Made by a program: the position numbers and the translations under genes. Source: Mesostigma viride (Eukaryota > Streptophyta > Mesostigmatophyceae > Mesostigmatales > Mesostigmataceae). Taken from it: 64,000 bases of DNA. The stretch lies in NCBI GenBank assembly GCA_009746045.1, contig RPFO01000082.1, forward strand, positions 1,914,841 to 1,978,840, written 5' to 3'. Under the pieces are notes generated by a model. That model worked only from the letters and a program-made list of their open reading frames with translations. It did no database searches and was not told the DNA's origin. Shown here piece after piece: positions 1 through 7,732 of the stretch. Numbering within the stretch: the first letter of the stretch is position 1; each line of letters starts with the position of its first letter.

Positions 1-24
1 ACCGGGTTAACGCTCGACCCTGAA

Positions 25-3000
25 ATGGAGGAGCGTGTTTCTAACATCGAAACAGACATAGATGGGCTTCAAGCTAGCGTGACGTTACTTCTTGGCATTT
101 CACATCCATTCGATGAGTCACTCGTTGTCGACGGATTCAAAATTTTCTACCCGAGCCAGCCGACAAATGTGCGACTCGGAGACAATTACGACGACGAGAC
201 CGCAAGCGACCCATCGGAACTTGCTTACAGTCTCGTCGTGAATGGGTATTCCTATTTTAAATCAGGGACTACTTTAGTCGACGATCTCACTCTAAATGAA
301 CCTTACCTTACGGCGAAAGTGGGAGCGACCCAGTACCACGTCTTCGACTTTAGCCCTGATACGTTGCTAGACCCTGGTGGCAGAGTCCTGACCCGCGCGC
401 AATTGGACTACCTTTTTGACCAACACGGGGTAGGCAAAACGTCGATAGCTAACTTGAACGGGGATTTCGTCCTCCATCTCGAAGACGGGACGACCGTGTC
501 GCACCAAAACGCGTTCAACGTCATCAATGACCAGGATGTGCGAGTCCAGCTGCCCTACAACGTTACGAATGGCGACGCGAGTGGAATCTGTAAGTTTACC
601 TATCGCGACTACCACACGACCCAGGCGCGCACGGGGGAGAGCGTTGTGGACGGAGAGGTAGGATATCCATACTTTTCCGACTCTTTCTATGGTCTCGGCG
701 GATCTCGATTTAACGGCCTCCCTCTCCGCGTGGAGTTGTTGTCTTTCGCCACGATTCGCGACGACAACCGCCGCCTTCCACTAACTGGGAGATCCTTCAC
801 CATCACGCGTACATACTCGCCACTGACGGACTGGCGAATGGGTCCGATTGACCCTGTGAACGCACTCTACTGGAGCACCAATCCAACCACCGCTAATTGG
901 GAGGTCGTAGAGGGAACGACCCTCAAACAGGGCATAAAGATGACGACCCCCTTCGCATACCAACGCAAACTCCCCATCAGGTGGTACATGAATTCCACCC
1001 AGCTCACGCCGACCACTCCGACCATCGGCGGAGTCTCCCTCTCGCAAAACGGGGGACTGCGCGGGGAAGACGCCGTAATCACCGCGCCAGTCGCGGCAGA
1101 TAGTAACAAGTATATGAACTACGAGATAGACGTCTACAACGACTCGACCCTCACCTCCTACACCACCCACAAAGGAGGGGTGATGGTATGCGTTTCAAAA
1201 ATGAGCCAACTGCACTCCGGCATCCGGACACCAAGTTCCTACATTTCATATCTAAATCCTGTAAAAATCGCGATCAACGGCGTCTACGCGGACCATGATG
1301 TGGGGTGGGGAAAGTCGTTGCCTCCTCTCACCGGTTTTCATCTGTTGGCGAACGGAGTATCTCAAGGGGCCTTGGATGGGACGTTGAAGACAACGACGTT
1401 TCAAAATCCATCCGAAGGCGATGATGTAGAACTCAGATACAGGATCGTAACCGTAAAGGACTCGCCAAACCTGTCAGGAGAGACCGTGGAGATAGACGGC
1501 CCCGCTACGACGCTCCATTCTCTAGAATCATTCTCGCGCCACTCCGTGACCACGCTGCAAGCAGAAGCTTCGAAATACTACTTTGAAGGGTCTCCCGAAA
1601 AATTCTTTTTTGTAAAAACAGCCACTCCGGCACCAAGCAAATGTGTTGTTTTTTCAGAGCAGCTCATCGACGGCCCATTTCTATTGTGTTTTCGGCTATA
1701 TTTGGGCAGCAACGATGCTTTCGTCTCGTTTGCAGAAAATACTATGTCTTTGACGAATAAATATCACCCGGCCACGACAGATGCCCATCAGAATTGGAGA
1801 AATGCGGCTACGACGCATTGGGGTATGCTGGGTATCAATCTGCACCATAGTGACTATGCACTCGACCTGTTTGACAATCTGAAGTCGAAGGTTCGATACA
1901 CGTTAAACTCATCATGGAGACAACAAAACAGCTACTGGGTGGCATTTCGAAGAAAATCGGATGGGAAGGTGGAGCGTTATATATCCAAAACAACTCCTCA
2001 AGAACTTAGTGACATGACTAAAATCTCAAACTCGTCCGGTATATTTACAACCACTCCTACAGACATTCTTGACCCGTACATTCCGATGCCCCTCCGACCA
2101 GTCTTCCACTTGAGCGGAGAGTACCACGGCGCGTATGTCTGGCCAATCAAAGATGACCTACAAGACATAGAGTTCGACTCTCTAAAAACCAACAACCCAT
2201 CCGGATCGTACACAGCCGTCGGAGACGTGTTGGAGCTGCGTCACAGGTCCACCTCGTCGAGGAATTGTAGCATTTTTGGCAAATATAGCGTCACAAAACC
2301 CGTACCGGGTGTGGCGGATACTTGGTTTAAGGAGCTAACACTCACGAATGAGAGTGTCATCCGCACGGTTGTTAAGTGTCCCGATGTTCAATACGGCGTG
2401 CAAATGAACCAATATACTGCCAAAATATATGGGATTCTACCAGCTCGTCAGTCGGTAAGGAAGTTTTATGTAAGACTTGGATTTTCAAACACCAAGTTGA
2501 GCAATGATCCGTTGCTTATCAGCGTAGTCGTTGGAGAAGCGTGGACTGGCGGTTTTTCTACAACGACAATATCAAAATCCTCGTCGTACGTTGACATAAC
2601 CTGTGATCATATTTCACTGGTTGATCCTCCAGTTACTGGTATGATCCATTTGGCGACCGTGACGTTCCAGGTATTAGATCCAACAGTATCTGGCCCGACC
2701 CCGCTTTTATTTGCTTCTAGCCTAAGCTACTATTATGGTTCAAGCCTGTCGTCAATTGGCGGCAATCACGGGATGGACGTGGCCCTGTATGAAGATGTCC
2801 GAGAAACTAGGCGTATATCGCACACGATATTGGAAGCAGATTCTTTGGTCGGTCTGAGGCAGCCCATATACGACTACCCGCTTCCGCAATTTTGGCACGG
2901 CGCCCCTGTGGCCGTGATGTCTTTCCACGACCCGGCCACACAATCGGAACTAACTCTTCCGACCGCGTTGACCAATATCCTTGTCAGGTTAACATTTGAT

Positions 3001-3270
3001 AACAACCCACCAACGATTCTCGACATATCAAACCCATATCGCTTAACGGCTAGCGGCCTGTCCGTCTGGCCGGTAAACGTTATAATTGGCAGCAACTGGA
3101 ATGTTGTTTCAGGATACGAGGAGGATGACGGGGTGTTTGAAATCGCATTGCGGATTCCTCGCATCACCACTGACACGTCAACAAACATAGCACTCTCTAC
3201 GGCGTTTTGCAAGTCGCGCGCTGGAAAAATGGCCGTGTCGACTAACAAGACCCTCACTTGGACGTTATAA
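25..3270 (+). CDS. Large beta-rich virion-surface or fibre-like protein (PLV)
   Basis: Open frame of 1081 codons from the ATG at 25. The frame is also open back to base 1, so the true start may lie outside the window and the gene may be 5'-truncated here. The first ~35 residues (ERVSNIETDIDGLQASV) look like a short coiled-coil or trimerisation heptad, as in tail or fibre proteins. The rest is rich in Ser, Thr, Asn, Tyr and Gly with alternating hydrophobic residues, which suggests a mostly beta-stranded extracellular protein. There are no transmembrane segments and few cysteines. It heads a tightly packed plus-strand cluster containing the predicted capsid genes, with the next ATG 22 bases after its stop. 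I infer a virion attachment or fibre role from size, composition and position only; no family is recognised. Confidence 0.6.
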   Translation: MEERVSNIETDIDGLQASVTLLLGISHPFDESLVVDGFKIFYPSQPTNVRLGDNYDDETASDPSELAYSLVVNGYSYFKSGTTLVDDLTLNEPYLTAKVGATQYHVFDFSPDTLLDPGGRVLTRAQLDYLFDQHGVGKTSIANLNGDFVLHLEDGTTVSHQNAFNVINDQDVRVQLPYNVTNGDASGICKFTYRDYHTTQARTGESVVDGEVGYPYFSDSFYGLGGSRFNGLPLRVELLSFATIRDDNRRLPLTGRSFTITRTYSPLTDWRMGPIDPVNALYWSTNPTTANWEVVEGTTLKQGIKMTTPFAYQRKLPIRWYMNSTQLTPTTPTIGGVSLSQNGGLRGEDAVITAPVAADSNKYMNYEIDVYNDSTLTSYTTHKGGVMVCVSKMSQLHSGIRTPSSYISYLNPVKIAINGVYADHDVGWGKSLPPLTGFHLLANGVSQGALDGTLKTTTFQNPSEGDDVELRYRIVTVKDSPNLSGETVEIDGPATTLHSLESFSRHSVTTLQAEASKYYFEGSPEKFFFVKTATPAPSKCVVFSEQLIDGPFLLCFRLYLGSNDAFVSFAENTMSLTNKYHPATTDAHQNWRNAATTHWGMLGINLHHSDYALDLFDNLKSKVRYTLNSSWRQQNSYWVAFRRKSDGKVERYISKTTPQELSDMTKISNSSGIFTTTPTDILDPYIPMPLRPVFHLSGEYHGAYVWPIKDDLQDIEFDSLKTNNPSGSYTAVGDVLELRHRSTSSRNCSIFGKYSVTKPVPGVADTWFKELTLTNESVIRTVVKCPDVQYGVQMNQYTAKIYGILPARQSVRKFYVRLGFSNTKLSNDPLLISVVVGEAWTGGFSTTTISKSSSYVDITCDHISLVDPPVTGMIHLATVTFQVLDPTVSGPTPLLFASSLSYYYGSSLSSIGGNHGMDVALYEDVRETRRISHTILEADSLVGLRQPIYDYPLPQFWHGAPVAVMSFHDPATQSELTLPTALTNILVRLTFDNNPPTILDISNPYRLTASGLSVWPVNVIIGSNWNVVSGYEEDDGVFEIALRIPRITTDTSTNIALSTAFCKSRAGKMAVSTNKTLTWTL

Positions 3271-3287
3271 AAATCTATGATTATATG
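3268..3287 (+). promoter_or_regulatory. Short A/T-rich intergenic motif overlapping a stop codon
   Basis: TAAAAATCTATGATTATATG: the stop codon of the fibre-like gene runs into an A-rich stretch just before the next ATG (3293). The same TAAAAA(A)T layout recurs at 5244 and 6567. It may be a virus-type promoter or a 3'-end signal; this is inferred from recurrence only. Confidence 0.3.
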
Positions 3288-3292
3288 CAGAA

Positions 3293-3796
3293 ATGGCAAG
3301 GCGTCAGAAATCAGCACGGCGCCGTCCTTCAAGTAAAAGGGGAAAACCGAAGCGTAAGGTCGCACCCCAGTCGCAGGTGACCGCTTCATCGACCAACACC
3401 ATTGTCATCCACAGCGCGCCGGTCCGAAGAGCGGTGAACAAAGGGAAGGTCGCAGAGGCGCGAGGGTTCAAGGATGCCCTTCTCATGGCGTCAGTGATGG
3501 CGAACTCTAGACCGGTCGCGTACCCCCCATTGTCCGCGTATGCCCAACCGGCCCCTGTCGCGCCGGCTCCCGAACCGGTTGTCGTCGATGAAGCAGTGGC
3601 GGCACCCCCGGAGCCTGCGGGTGTACCTGTCGGGAAACGAGTCCAGGTGGGAGGCGCGAGGTGGAAATGCCCACAACCCGGGTGTAAGAGCACGTTCGCA
3701 AACGAAAAAAACCTCCTGCTGCATCTCAGGAGGGTCCACAACACGGTCGTGGGAATTCCAAAAGAAGGCGCTGAAAAAAATCTCACAGAAGAGTAA
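3293..3796 (+). CDS. Basic C2H2 zinc-finger protein (PLV)
   Basis: 167 aa. The N-terminal ~25 residues are very basic (RRQKSARRRPSSKRGKPKRK), like a nuclear-localisation or nucleic-acid-packaging tail. A Pro/Ala/Val-rich linker (about residues 80-120) follows. A single classical C2H2 finger lies near the C-terminus (residues ~124-148): two Cys four residues apart, 12 residues, then two His four residues apart. This fits a DNA-binding protein, either a virion core protein or a regulator of viral genes. It lies 22 bp after the fibre-like gene and 2 bp before the next ATG. The finger is clear; the role is inferred. Confidence 0.65.
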   Translation: MARRQKSARRRPSSKRGKPKRKVAPQSQVTASSTNTIVIHSAPVRRAVNKGKVAEARGFKDALLMASVMANSRPVAYPPLSAYAQPAPVAPAPEPVVVDEAVAAPPEPAGVPVGKRVQVGGARWKCPQPGCKSTFANEKNLLLHLRRVHNTVVGIPKEGAEKNLTEE

Positions 3797-3798
3797 AC

Positions 3799-4143
3799 AT
3801 GAGCAGCCCGCTGTTCACTGACGCCGAGATGCTCGAGATCTCTCAATGGATGACCCTCCATCCAAATGTCCCACGAGAGTTCATTGAGGCAGCCATGCTC
3901 TACTGTAAGAAGAAGCCACTCACAGGGAAGACAAGGCGCGCCATGAAAAGGGCATCGGCGAAAATTGAGGAAGGCGTCGTCAAGGTTTTTGGGACAAACG
4001 AAATTACTTCTGAGCTATTGTCAGAAGAAGTGGCCGATGAAGGAGTTCATCCAGGAAACGCTGACACTCACTCTTCGCACGGAGAACCGAACTCGCGGGA
4101 CGCTAGTGGATCCGGTATGGGACATCCCGGCGGGACTCCTTGA
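3799..4143 (+). CDS. Small protein overlapping the capsid gene (PLV)
   Basis: 114 aa, ATG two bases after the upstream stop. The N-terminal ~75 residues (MSSPLFTDAEMLEISQWMTL onward) look like a real folded, helical domain with a basic patch (KKKPLTGKTRRAMKRASAK). The last ~35 residues are low in structure and overlap the start of the penton-like gene in another frame by 107 bases. The overlap and tight spacing are typical of compact viral genomes. Function not recognised. Confidence 0.5.
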   Translation: MSSPLFTDAEMLEISQWMTLHPNVPREFIEAAMLYCKKKPLTGKTRRAMKRASAKIEEGVVKVFGTNEITSELLSEEVADEGVHPGNADTHSSHGEPNSRDASGSGMGHPGGTP

Positions 4144-4900
4144 CGATTATCACGACGTCGGGCTTACCCTCATGACCATCCCGTTTGAACAGACTCACAT
4201 CAGCGAAGGAAACCGATACTTCACTGTCCGTTTGTCTGGCAGCGAGTCCCCTACGAAGGTGACCTTGCCGCTCGGCTCGTACACGACTATCGAAAACCGA
4301 AAAAACATAGAGGAAGTTTTGAAGGCGGTAGATCCTGGGTTCTCGGTCACGTACAACAGGGCGACTAGTCTTTTTACCGTGACAAATGCCACCGAGTTCT
4401 CTGTCGCGGTGGATGAGCCCACGGGCCGGGTGTTGGGGCTCATGGAAGGATCATATCCTTTCACAGGTGTCCTCGCTAGCAACCGGCCAGCAACGAATGG
4501 GAGACTGAGAATGGTGTATGTATACAGCGACATCGTTCGAGGAAACGTGATATCATCGTCGACAGGCACGGGATATGGAGGCCTTTTGGCCGTCTGTCCC
4601 AACATGTCGCAGTTCTTAGAACCCATTGTTTGGCAGGCAGCGACCCCTTTGTGGCAGCATCTCAAGGACTCTCCCAGCAACATCACGATCCGACTGCTCG
4701 ACGAGGACGACGCTCCTATAACTGTCTACTCGGATTGGGCTCTTCAGCTCTCCTTCCGCATAAGCCCTCAGAAGGCGATGGGAATAGAGGCGAGGAAGAT
4801 CGGGAGCGTTTTGAAGTATATGGCCCTTGACAGGACCGTCCAGCCACAAACCAGATTTATTTCTCAGCCATCTAGTACTATCGAGGACGATGAAAGTTAA
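4037..4900 (+). CDS. Predicted penton / minor capsid protein (PLV)
   Basis: 287 aa from the ATG at 4037. The frame opens earlier at 3965, but the first 24 residues are an unlikely out-of-frame reading of the neighbouring gene. The body is beta-rich. The segment NITIRLLDEDDAPITVYSDW, followed by LQLSFRI, matches the way single-jelly-roll penton or minor capsid proteins of polinton-like elements end: an 'IRLLDE-G-PI--D--L-L-I' pattern before a final strand. It sits directly upstream of the predicted major capsid gene, the usual PLV arrangement. The call rests on pattern and context; a structure prediction would show one jelly roll if correct. Confidence 0.6.
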   Translation: MKEFIQETLTLTLRTENRTRGTLVDPVWDIPAGLLDDYHDVGLTLMTIPFEQTHISEGNRYFTVRLSGSESPTKVTLPLGSYTTIENRKNIEEVLKAVDPGFSVTYNRATSLFTVTNATEFSVAVDEPTGRVLGLMEGSYPFTGVLASNRPATNGRLRMVYVYSDIVRGNVISSSTGTGYGGLLAVCPNMSQFLEPIVWQAATPLWQHLKDSPSNITIRLLDEDDAPITVYSDWALQLSFRISPQKAMGIEARKIGSVLKYMALDRTVQPQTRFISQPSSTIEDDES

Positions 4901-5246
4901 TTTTGGAGCAATCGGAAACGTGGCTAGACGCGTGGGAGAGTTTGCCGGCAACGCTATCAAGAGGGTCGGCGACGGGGCGGCCATCGTGTCAGCTGTCAAG
5001 AAAGCCGGGCACGTCGCTGGCGAAGTCATCTCAAAAATTGGCGACGGGGCGCGGGCTGCCAAACAGGCGGCGGGCATTGTCGATTCCGCGCTCGGACACA
5101 TCCCATCCAACATGATCGCGAAGAGTACGCTGCTCGGGAAAGCGTACTCGGTCGCAAACACTGGTCTGAGCGCCTTGTCCAACCTCGAAAGACGGGTTGA
5201 TGGAGCGAAGGTAAAAAATCCCATACTCGGCCAGCTTCTTCAGTAA
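4890..5246 (+). CDS. Small amphipathic Ala/Gly-rich protein, pVI-like in character (PLV)
   Basis: 118 aa from the ATG at 4890, which overlaps the last 11 bases of the penton-like gene; an earlier ATG (4827) would overlap it by 74 bases. After FGAIGNVARRVGEF come repeated amphipathic helices (AIKRVGDGAAIVSAVKKAG, VISKIGDGARAAKQAAG) with a recurring '(R/K)(V/I)GDGA' motif and no cysteines. Between penton and major capsid genes, such small amphipathic proteins often act as membrane-lytic or capsid-cementing factors, by analogy with adenovirus protein VI and similar polinton proteins. The role is inferred from composition and position. Confidence 0.5.
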   Translation: MKVNFGAIGNVARRVGEFAGNAIKRVGDGAAIVSAVKKAGHVAGEVISKIGDGARAAKQAAGIVDSALGHIPSNMIAKSTLLGKAYSVANTGLSALSNLERRVDGAKVKNPILGQLLQ

Positions 5247-5261
5247 AAATATCTCATTCGA
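5244..5261 (+). promoter_or_regulatory. A/T-rich motif before the major capsid gene
   Basis: TAAAAATATCTCATTCGA, beginning with the stop codon of the upstream gene and ending at the ATG of the major capsid gene (5262). It is the second instance of the TAAAAA(A)T layout seen at 3268 and 6567. Confidence 0.3.
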
Positions 5262-6569
5262 ATGTATACACAATCTATGGCTTCGGACAATTCCTGGTAC
5301 TCGCGCGCTATCCCCAAGTCCATGCAATACCTCGTGAAGGCGCTGGGTCAGCACACGACTCAACGAGTCCATCTCAGCACCCTCTCAGCAAGCGACGGCA
5401 TCAAACAAGGGTCTGTGGTCGCGGTTCGCCTCCCCACGTCCGGGTTCGTGGACTTGCACTCCTTCGCAATGTTTTTCACGGGGACCCCCACGACCACGGC
5501 GGGGTTCGCAAAGTTCCCCGCGTACACGTCCTCCATCATCAGGCGCCTCGAGGTACTGGCAGGAGGTCAGACCGTCGACAGCATCAACGACTACTCCCAG
5601 CTGTTCCATACGCTGCTCTCGGTGCACGGCGGTGTCGAGTACAATCTCGCGCAGGCTCCCGCTGGTTGGTCGAAGAATAACAACATCGTCACCGCTGACG
5701 TGGCTGGCACTCTCACAAACAACGTGAAGGCAAACACCGCAGTGGACGGCGTCATTGACCACTTTTTGGGATTCCTGAGTGGCGAGCCTCGGATCGTGGA
5801 TCTGAGTCTCTTCCCCCCCATCGAGATCCGAATCACACTCATGGACGGAGGGGTGATGCTTCCTAGCGTGGCGCAAGCAGCTGCAGCTGGTGGCATCGTG
5901 GCCGTTGACGCAGGAACGGGGGTTGGTTTCGAACTGAGCAACATCCACTTTAGCATCGACACGTACAGGTTCCAAGAAGATATCGTGGGCCAGATTTTCT
6001 CGTCCAGGCTTGCCGAGGGTGGAACTCTCTCCTTCAAGTGGCGGACGTGGCAGTCCACCAAACAGTCGCTCGGGACTCGCACTCCCTATGCCATCAAGGC
6101 GTCGCTGTCTTCCGCGTCCGCCAGCAAACTCCTGGCGATTCAGGTTGCTGCCGGCGCGGACGTGACCAACGCATCTGGCAATACGATGTTCAATCACATC
6201 GCGGATGGTATGACTTCCTACCAATACGACATCAACGGATCCAACCTAGCGCCTGGATACCGTACGAACGCAACCGAGGCGTGGATCAATCTGTTGTCTG
6301 CGTTCGGTGACCAAGGGAATGTTTTGTCCTGTGTCCGGGAGGGCATGACTCCTACCACGTGGCTAAACAACAACTTCACGATGGCGTGTCACCTTAATAT
6401 GCCGTGTGCCGGTCCAGAGTACATGAGCGGCCTTGACCTTCGTGGCACGGCATCGGTGGTCACGCTGCGAGTCGAGAAGGGAGCGACGGACTGCATTTCC
6501 TACATCTTCACGGAGTGCGAATCAAAGATGGACATCGCTGCAGGCAGGCAGGCAGCCGTGTACCTCTAA
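5262..6569 (+). CDS. Predicted major capsid protein, double jelly-roll type (PLV)
   Basis: 435 aa; an alternative start at the Met six codons in (5277) is possible. The N-terminus (MASDNSWYSRAIPKSMQYLV) and the early segment 'QGSVVAVRLPTSGFVDLHSF' have the character of PLV major capsid proteins, where a hydrophobic strand follows an N-terminal arm. Length and composition (Thr/Ala/Gly/Val-rich, few Cys, no signal peptide) fit a two-jelly-roll capsid protein forming trimeric capsomers. It follows the penton-like and pVI-like genes, the order expected of a PLV morphogenesis module. The frame is intact with no stops. I infer the fold; a structure prediction would decide. Confidence 0.68.
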   Translation: MYTQSMASDNSWYSRAIPKSMQYLVKALGQHTTQRVHLSTLSASDGIKQGSVVAVRLPTSGFVDLHSFAMFFTGTPTTTAGFAKFPAYTSSIIRRLEVLAGGQTVDSINDYSQLFHTLLSVHGGVEYNLAQAPAGWSKNNNIVTADVAGTLTNNVKANTAVDGVIDHFLGFLSGEPRIVDLSLFPPIEIRITLMDGGVMLPSVAQAAAAGGIVAVDAGTGVGFELSNIHFSIDTYRFQEDIVGQIFSSRLAEGGTLSFKWRTWQSTKQSLGTRTPYAIKASLSSASASKLLAIQVAAGADVTNASGNTMFNHIADGMTSYQYDINGSNLAPGYRTNATEAWINLLSAFGDQGNVLSCVREGMTPTTWLNNNFTMACHLNMPCAGPEYMSGLDLRGTASVVTLRVEKGATDCISYIFTECESKMDIAAGRQAAVYL

Positions 6570-6597
6570 AAAATATATACGTGTGTAATGACAAACG
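6567..6597 (+). promoter_or_regulatory. A/T-rich motif after the major capsid gene
   Basis: TAAAAAATATATACGTGTG begins with the capsid gene stop codon and precedes the 56-aa gene at 6598. It is the third and strongest instance of the layout. The small gene itself ends TCTAAAAAATAATG (6757-6770), again with the stop inside the A-run. Confidence 0.35.
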
Positions 6598-6768
6598 ATG
6601 GACTACTTTCGAGACCCTAGCATCACAGCTAATCCGTTTAACAGGTTGAAGTTGATTTTTGACATTCCTGAAATGGCAGATTCTGGTCTGTCCATGACAA
6701 TGCCAGCTAGACGAGCATTGCCCCTTCTCCCCACCTTCAAGTATCCGCTACCAAACTCTAAAAAATAA
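6598..6768 (+). CDS. 56-aa small protein (PLV)
   Basis: Intact frame starting MDYFRDPSITANPFNRLKLI and ending PLPNSKK. It fills the gap between the capsid and adhesin genes and follows an A/T-rich motif like those before neighbouring genes. It has a hydrophobic N-terminal half and a proline-rich, basic C-terminal half; no signal peptide or membrane span. Function not recognised. It could be a minor virion or scaffolding peptide. Confidence 0.4.
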   Translation: MDYFRDPSITANPFNRLKLIFDIPEMADSGLSMTMPARRALPLLPTFKYPLPNSKK

Positions 6769-6794
6769 TGTGACGATGATATTATATTAGCTCC

Positions 6795-7039
6795 ATGTCG
6801 TTTGATTATGGTATTTGTCCTGCTTTGATTCGCAAGAAGCGCAAAACGGCAAGGACAGCGCCGTCAATCACGTTAACAACTACACACGGACTGTATCCTA
6901 GCGCGGTACCGATTACAATGACAGCAGCATTCAGCGAAACAGTCACCGGGTTCACCTTGGGTGATATCGTTGTCATAAATGGTACTGCATCTGGTTTAAC
7001 GGGTAGCGGCGCCTCTTACACATTCTCTGTGACTCCAGC
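6795..7039 (+). pseudogene. 5' fragment of the Ig-repeat/LamG adhesin gene, cut by a retrotransposon
   Basis: Begins MSFDYGICPALIRKKRKTAR, a short basic head, and then enters the first bacterial-type Ig-like repeat (Big_12-like: 'SETVTGFTLGDIVVINGTA', then 'GSGASYTFSVTP'). At 7039 it meets the LTR of the copia element; the frame then runs into the LTR and stops at 7188-7190. The reading frame before 7039 continues in phase at 12,930 across the element, so this is the 5' part of one interrupted gene with 12,930-14,376. Probably non-functional as it stands. Confidence 0.75.
7035..7039. repeat. Left target-site duplication (CCAGC) of the copia element
   Basis: CCAGC immediately before the left LTR, repeated at 12,925-12,929 directly after the right LTR. 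Five bases is the normal target duplication for copia-type integrases. Confidence 0.75.
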
Positions 7040-7315
7040 AGTTGCAATAATGTGTTTTGGATACCAACGCTCTTCGTCGAGAGGCAAGTGCTTTGGTGCT
7101 ACGCAGAGGAACACGCAGGCGGCTACCTCGTCCGCCGTCACGTTGCATTTATTTCTCATTAACTTATCATCGTGCATTGGACTTGCTTAACATAGTCCGA
7201 GATTCCTCGGCGCGACGCTAGATGCCGTTCACAAGATTCCGTCGCAGCAAAGATGCTGACGGCGCGGCGTCCACACTAGGATTTAGGGTACTGAGTAGAA
7301 CTACACAGTACAACT
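7040..7315 (-). repeat. LTR (3' LTR of the minus-strand copia element)
   Basis: 276 bp, AGTTG...CAACT ends. No difference seen from the copy at 12,649-12,924. The terminal bases are not the usual TG...CA. Confidence 0.85.
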
Positions 7316-7319
7316 CCGA

Positions 7320-7332
7320 CTTCTTTTTCTTT
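7320..7332 (-). promoter_or_regulatory. Polypurine tract of the copia element
   Basis: On the minus strand AAAGAAAAAGAAG lies a few bases before the 3' LTR, where plus-strand DNA synthesis is primed in LTR retrotransposons. The bases between it and the annotated LTR edge are TCGG. Confidence 0.5.
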
Positions 7333-7732
7333 GTGAGTCGGTACGGACAGGGATGTACTCAAGATGATCGGTACGGCCGCATCCCAGTCACCGACTTCAC
7401 AATCCTAGTAGTGGCAAAGTCTTGTTGGGAAACAACACCAACAAGCATAGCGGTCGCATGAACTTGGATGCATGTGCAAGACACACATCATTATGGCAAG
7501 TCATTTATTCATCGTACCACACTGGGGAAACCCGGAAACATAGTATGCCGGCCACCGCCAAGCATCAACGGGTGAAAACCCAGACAAGAGCCCATTACAT
7601 AGTATGCAACTCTCCCGCAGAGAGAAGCATCAAGGCCATGGTCAATGCCAATTTTAAATAGGAAATTCAGAAAAGAGTGAAAACACACATCAGCCAGGGC
7701 AAGATGTAACCCTGAAATCAGACAGGGACAAT

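Noticed and set aside
781..1170. Minus-strand frames within the fibre-like gene
   Set aside because: Shadows of an intact 1081-codon gene with no support of their own.
3965..4036. N-terminal extension of the penton-like protein
   Set aside because: It overlaps the conserved-looking part of the 114-aa gene and reads as an unnatural basic/Cys segment; ATG 4037 preferred.
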